Translations under genes and position numbers: made by a program | Notes under the pieces: model-generated | Told to the model about the DNA's origin: nothing | The model's database searches: none | Seen by the model: the letters and a program-made list of their open reading frames with translations, nothing else | In this document: piece after piece, positions 62,051 through 64,000 of the stretch | How the letters are laid out: each line of letters begins with the position of its first letter | How positions within the stretch are numbered: the stretch's first letter is position 1 | Assembly: GCA_023390175.1 (NCBI GenBank) | Contig: JAEWDK010000008.1 | Location: forward strand, 1 to 64,000 | Source: Bacillota bacterium | GTDB lineage: Bacteria > Bacillota > Clostridia > Oscillospirales > Acutalibacteraceae | DNA length: 64,000 nt | Reading direction: 5' to 3'

Positions 62051-62698
62051 TCATTTTACCTCTCTCTGCCTGTTTATTTCTTCCAGACGCTTCTGCATCT
62101 TTTCCAGTTCCATGCTCACACGACAAAGCTCCTGCGATACCGGGTCGGCAACATGAATCTGATCCATATTGCCGGGACGCACGCCGTTCAGGCGCGCGAC
62201 CCTTGCCGGCACACCGACCGCCGTGGCGTTGTCCGGCACCTCGTCAAGCACAACCGCTCCCGCGGCCACACGGGCATTGTCGCCCACACGGAACGGGCCG
62301 AGCACTTTTGCCCCCGCGCCGACCATCACGTTGTTGCCGAGGGTAGGGTGGCGCTTTCCGTGGTCCTTACCGGTGCCGCCGAGCGTAACGCCCTGATACA
62401 GCGTGCAGTTGTCGCCGATTTCGGTCGTTTCCCCGATCACCACGCCCATGCCGTGGTCAATAAACAATCCCCTGCCGATTTTGGCGCCGGGGTGAATTTC
62501 AATTCCTGTCCTGTGCCGCGCCCGCTGGGACAAATACCGGGCGATAAATTTCATATCATGGCGGTAAAACCAGTTTGCCTTGCGGTACGCACGAACCGCC
62601 TTAAACCCGGAATACAGGAGATATACCTCCAGCCTTGAACGGGCAGCAGGATCGCGTTCCATAATGGAATCAAGCTCTGCTTTCAGTTCCGTAAACAT
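62051..62698 (-). CDS. cysE: Serine O-acetyltransferase
   Basis: A 215-aa enzyme making O-acetylserine for cysteine synthesis. The left-handed helix repeats include IEIHPGAKIGRGLFIDHG, GETTEIGDNCTLYQGVTLGG and KRHPTLGNNVMVGAGAKVLG with the catalytic His-Asp residues. The start ATG 62698 follows GGAGGA. The length is that of the short bacterial EpsC/CysE type. First gene after the T-box. Confidence 0.95.
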   Translation of the reverse strand: MFTELKAELDSIMERDPAARSRLEVYLLYSGFKAVRAYRKANWFYRHDMKFIARYLSQRARHRTGIEIHPGAKIGRGLFIDHGMGVVIGETTEIGDNCTLYQGVTLGGTGKDHGKRHPTLGNNVMVGAGAKVLGPFRVGDNARVAAGAVVLDEVPDNATAVGVPARVARLNGVRPGNMDQIHVADPVSQELCRVSMELEKMQKRLEEINRQREVK

Positions 62699-62769
62699 AT
62701 CTTCCTCCAATCAGCAATCAATTATCCGCCGGAGACCGTGATTCGAAGCACTCATATCAATTATGGCGC

Positions 62770-63021
62770 AAAAAAGCCGCCTGCGCCCCCTTAGGGACGG
62801 AGGCGGCTGTCATTCCGCGGTTCCACTCCGTTTTATTCTTTGGGGCCTTTAACGGTGCCTGCCGTGCGGGGATACTGATTTCCCCCCGCCTGCTGACGGA
62901 TGCATTTCGCCGCACACCCAGCCAAAAGCGCTTCCAGCCCGGGCGCTTTCTCTCTGCTGCTTTCCTTGCGGTTACTTCTTCCGCTCCTTGCATTTATCAT
63001 ACAAATATCACTTACAGTATA
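62770..63021 (-). ncRNA. T-box riboswitch, cysteine specifier
   Basis: On the minus strand the conserved T-box core AGTGGAACCGCGG lies at about 62815-62827, before a terminator stem AGCCGCCT/AGGCGGCT (62775-62808) and TTTTTT. Upstream, an AGTA/GAA loop-E pair brackets a codon TGC (62902-62904) followed by A, the cysteine specifier. An extended -10 TATACT is at 63016-63021. Uncharged tRNA-Cys would stop termination and turn on cysE-cysS-ybaK. Confidence 0.93.
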
Positions 63022-63106
63022 GCATAAGTAAAAAAGAATGTTACATCAGTATATACCAAACTTCCGCTCAAGTCAATCGCCGCCGCCATGAACCCCGGCG
63101 GGCGTT

Positions 63107-63706
63107 TTATTTTATGGTATTGATAACCCCGATATTTTCCTTGATGTAAATGATTCCGGAAAATGCGGTGAAGAAGGTCGCTATGTAAATGAACAGGTTG
63201 CCGATCAGCAGGAACGCGGCATCGCTGCCCATGCCGGCAACGGAAAAAGCGGGGACTATGCCGAAGCCGACCAGCTCCTGAATATATTGGAGCAGCAGGA
63301 TAACGACAATTGCAATAATCTGGCTCACTGTTTTGGTTTTGCCCCAGTTGTTGGCCGCAATCACTTTTCCGCTGTCCACCGCGACCAGGCGAATGGACGT
63401 CACCATAAATTCACGCGCGATAATTAAGATGACACACCAGGTTTCGGCAAGGCCGAGCTGGATAAAGCAGACCAGCGCTGAAATAACCAGTATTTTATCC
63501 GCAAGGGGATCCAAAAATTTACCGAACGTGGTAACCTGATTGTTTTTACGCGCCAGCTTTCCGTCAAAATGGTCGGTAAGGGATGCGATACCGAACAGAA
63601 CGCCTGCCAACAAATAGCGATGAGGGACGCCCGGAATTAAAAGCACCGCTACAAAGAACGGAACCAAAATAATACGGATTAAAGTCAGCTTATTTGGCAG
63701 ATTCAT
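63107..63706 (-). CDS. pgsA: CDP-diacylglycerol-glycerol-3-phosphate 3-phosphatidyltransferase
   Basis: A 199-aa membrane enzyme making phosphatidylglycerophosphate. Its CDP-alcohol phosphotransferase motif is DGKLARKNNQVTTFGKFLDP followed by LADK. About five helices. It is 15 bases downstream of rimO, a common clostridial order. Confidence 0.95.
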   Translation of the reverse strand: MNLPNKLTLIRIILVPFFVAVLLIPGVPHRYLLAGVLFGIASLTDHFDGKLARKNNQVTTFGKFLDPLADKILVISALVCFIQLGLAETWCVILIIAREFMVTSIRLVAVDSGKVIAANNWGKTKTVSQIIAIVVILLLQYIQELVGFGIVPAFSVAGMGSDAAFLLIGNLFIYIATFFTAFSGIIYIKENIGVINTIK

Positions 63707-63721
63707 TCCTGCGCCTCCTTA

Positions 63722-64000
63722 TTATACTTTTTCACCCGTAAGGTCACCGTCAATGCAGTCAGTGATTCTTACATCGGAAAACATACCGATTTTCGGCTTT
63801 TTGCCTTGGGCGGTAAAGAAAATTTTGCCGTCAATGTCCGGTGCGTCCGCCCAGGAACGGCCAAACCAGCATTCGGCAAGCCGGTCAAACCCTTCGACAA
63901 GCACGCTCAGCGTTTTGCCCGTCATTCCTTCACCCCACGACTGCATCAGGTTCATCTGGTCTTCCATAATCAGCTCCATGCGGTGCTGCTTCACATCCTC
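63722..64000 (-). CDS. rimO: Ribosomal protein S12 methylthiotransferase RimO, C-terminal part (runs off right edge)
   Basis: The 92 codons in the window cover the TRAM domain end of RimO: MTGKTLSVLVEGFD, then FGRSWADAPDIDGKIFF and VRITDCIDGDLTGE. The radical SAM core lies beyond the edge. RimO adds a methylthio group to Asp89 of S12. Confidence 0.9.
   Translation of the reverse strand, partial: EDVKQHRMELIMEDQMNLMQSWGEGMTGKTLSVLVEGFDRLAECWFGRSWADAPDIDGKIFFTAQGKKPKIGMFSDVRITDCIDGDLTGEKV

Noticed and set aside
62757..62993. 78-codon minus-strand frame upstream of cysE
   Set aside because: It coincides with the T-box leader and its terminator; the RNA explains the sequence.

Overview
The window looks like chromosome from a spore-forming, anaerobic, sugar-fermenting Firmicute of the class Clostridia. 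SpoIIID, a gerK-type germinant receptor operon, UvsE, a T-box leader, NiaR and an Ech-type energy-converting [NiFe] hydrogenase support this. The clostridial surface domains and GC content would fit an Oscillospiraceae/Caproiciproducens-like organism, but that placement is inference. No rRNA, tRNA, CRISPR array or intact insertion sequence was seen.

Positions 1-12.2 kb are carbohydrate-related. The first 23 codons of a sugar ABC ATPase run off the left edge on the minus strand. A 2199-aa secreted multidomain GH92 alpha-mannosidase lies on the plus strand. Convergent with it is a minus-strand operon of LacI regulator, DUF4867 protein, FGGY (xylulokinase-like) kinase and fucose/arabinose isomerase-fold protein. 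That operon has a clear promoter and palindromic operators.

Positions 12.5-26.7 kb hold an eleven-gene, about 12-kb minus-strand operon. It encodes a Gfo/Idh/MocA oxidoreductase, a small CxxC protein, two DUF4832-like glycosidase-fold proteins, an NAT_N/GNAT_C acyltransferase, a lipoprotein-dependent ABC importer, an MFS protein, a sugar nucleotidyltransferase and a NahK-like sugar kinase. A divergent LacI regulator with a CBM9-like protein behind it shares ACGTAA...TTACGT operators with this operon. The locus reads as uptake, trimming, phosphorylation and nucleotide activation of an unidentified glycan, possibly an amino sugar.

Positions 26.8-36.2 kb are a surface-protein and relic zone. 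A 1490-aa secreted beta-helix protein, an 81-aa small protein and a LuxR/MalT-like ATPase regulator are linked by a conserved 22-bp promoter element. Next come a frameshifted serine-recombinase tail, a truncated cell-wall-anchored protein tail and a histidine kinase broken by an in-frame stop and an apparent loss of its membrane domain.

Positions 36.4-41.9 kb carry sporulation and germination genes (spoIIID, gerKA-gerKC-small D subunit-gerKB) and uvsE. Positions 42-52 kb encode echABCDEF followed by hypA, hypF, hypC, hypD and hypE in one minus-strand operon with no hypB. Positions 52.3-55.2 kb hold niaX/niaR and a FetAB-like exporter.

Positions 55.3-60 kb hold a DUF5317 membrane protein, an HD-GYP phosphodiesterase, a 26-aa peptide inside a 16-bp perfect inverted repeat, an unrecognised 211-aa protein, a zinc-ribbon membrane protein and a cysteine-less homologue of radical SAM enzymes. 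Positions 60-64 kb carry a T-box-controlled cysE-cysS-ybaK operon, pgsA and the C-terminus of rimO.
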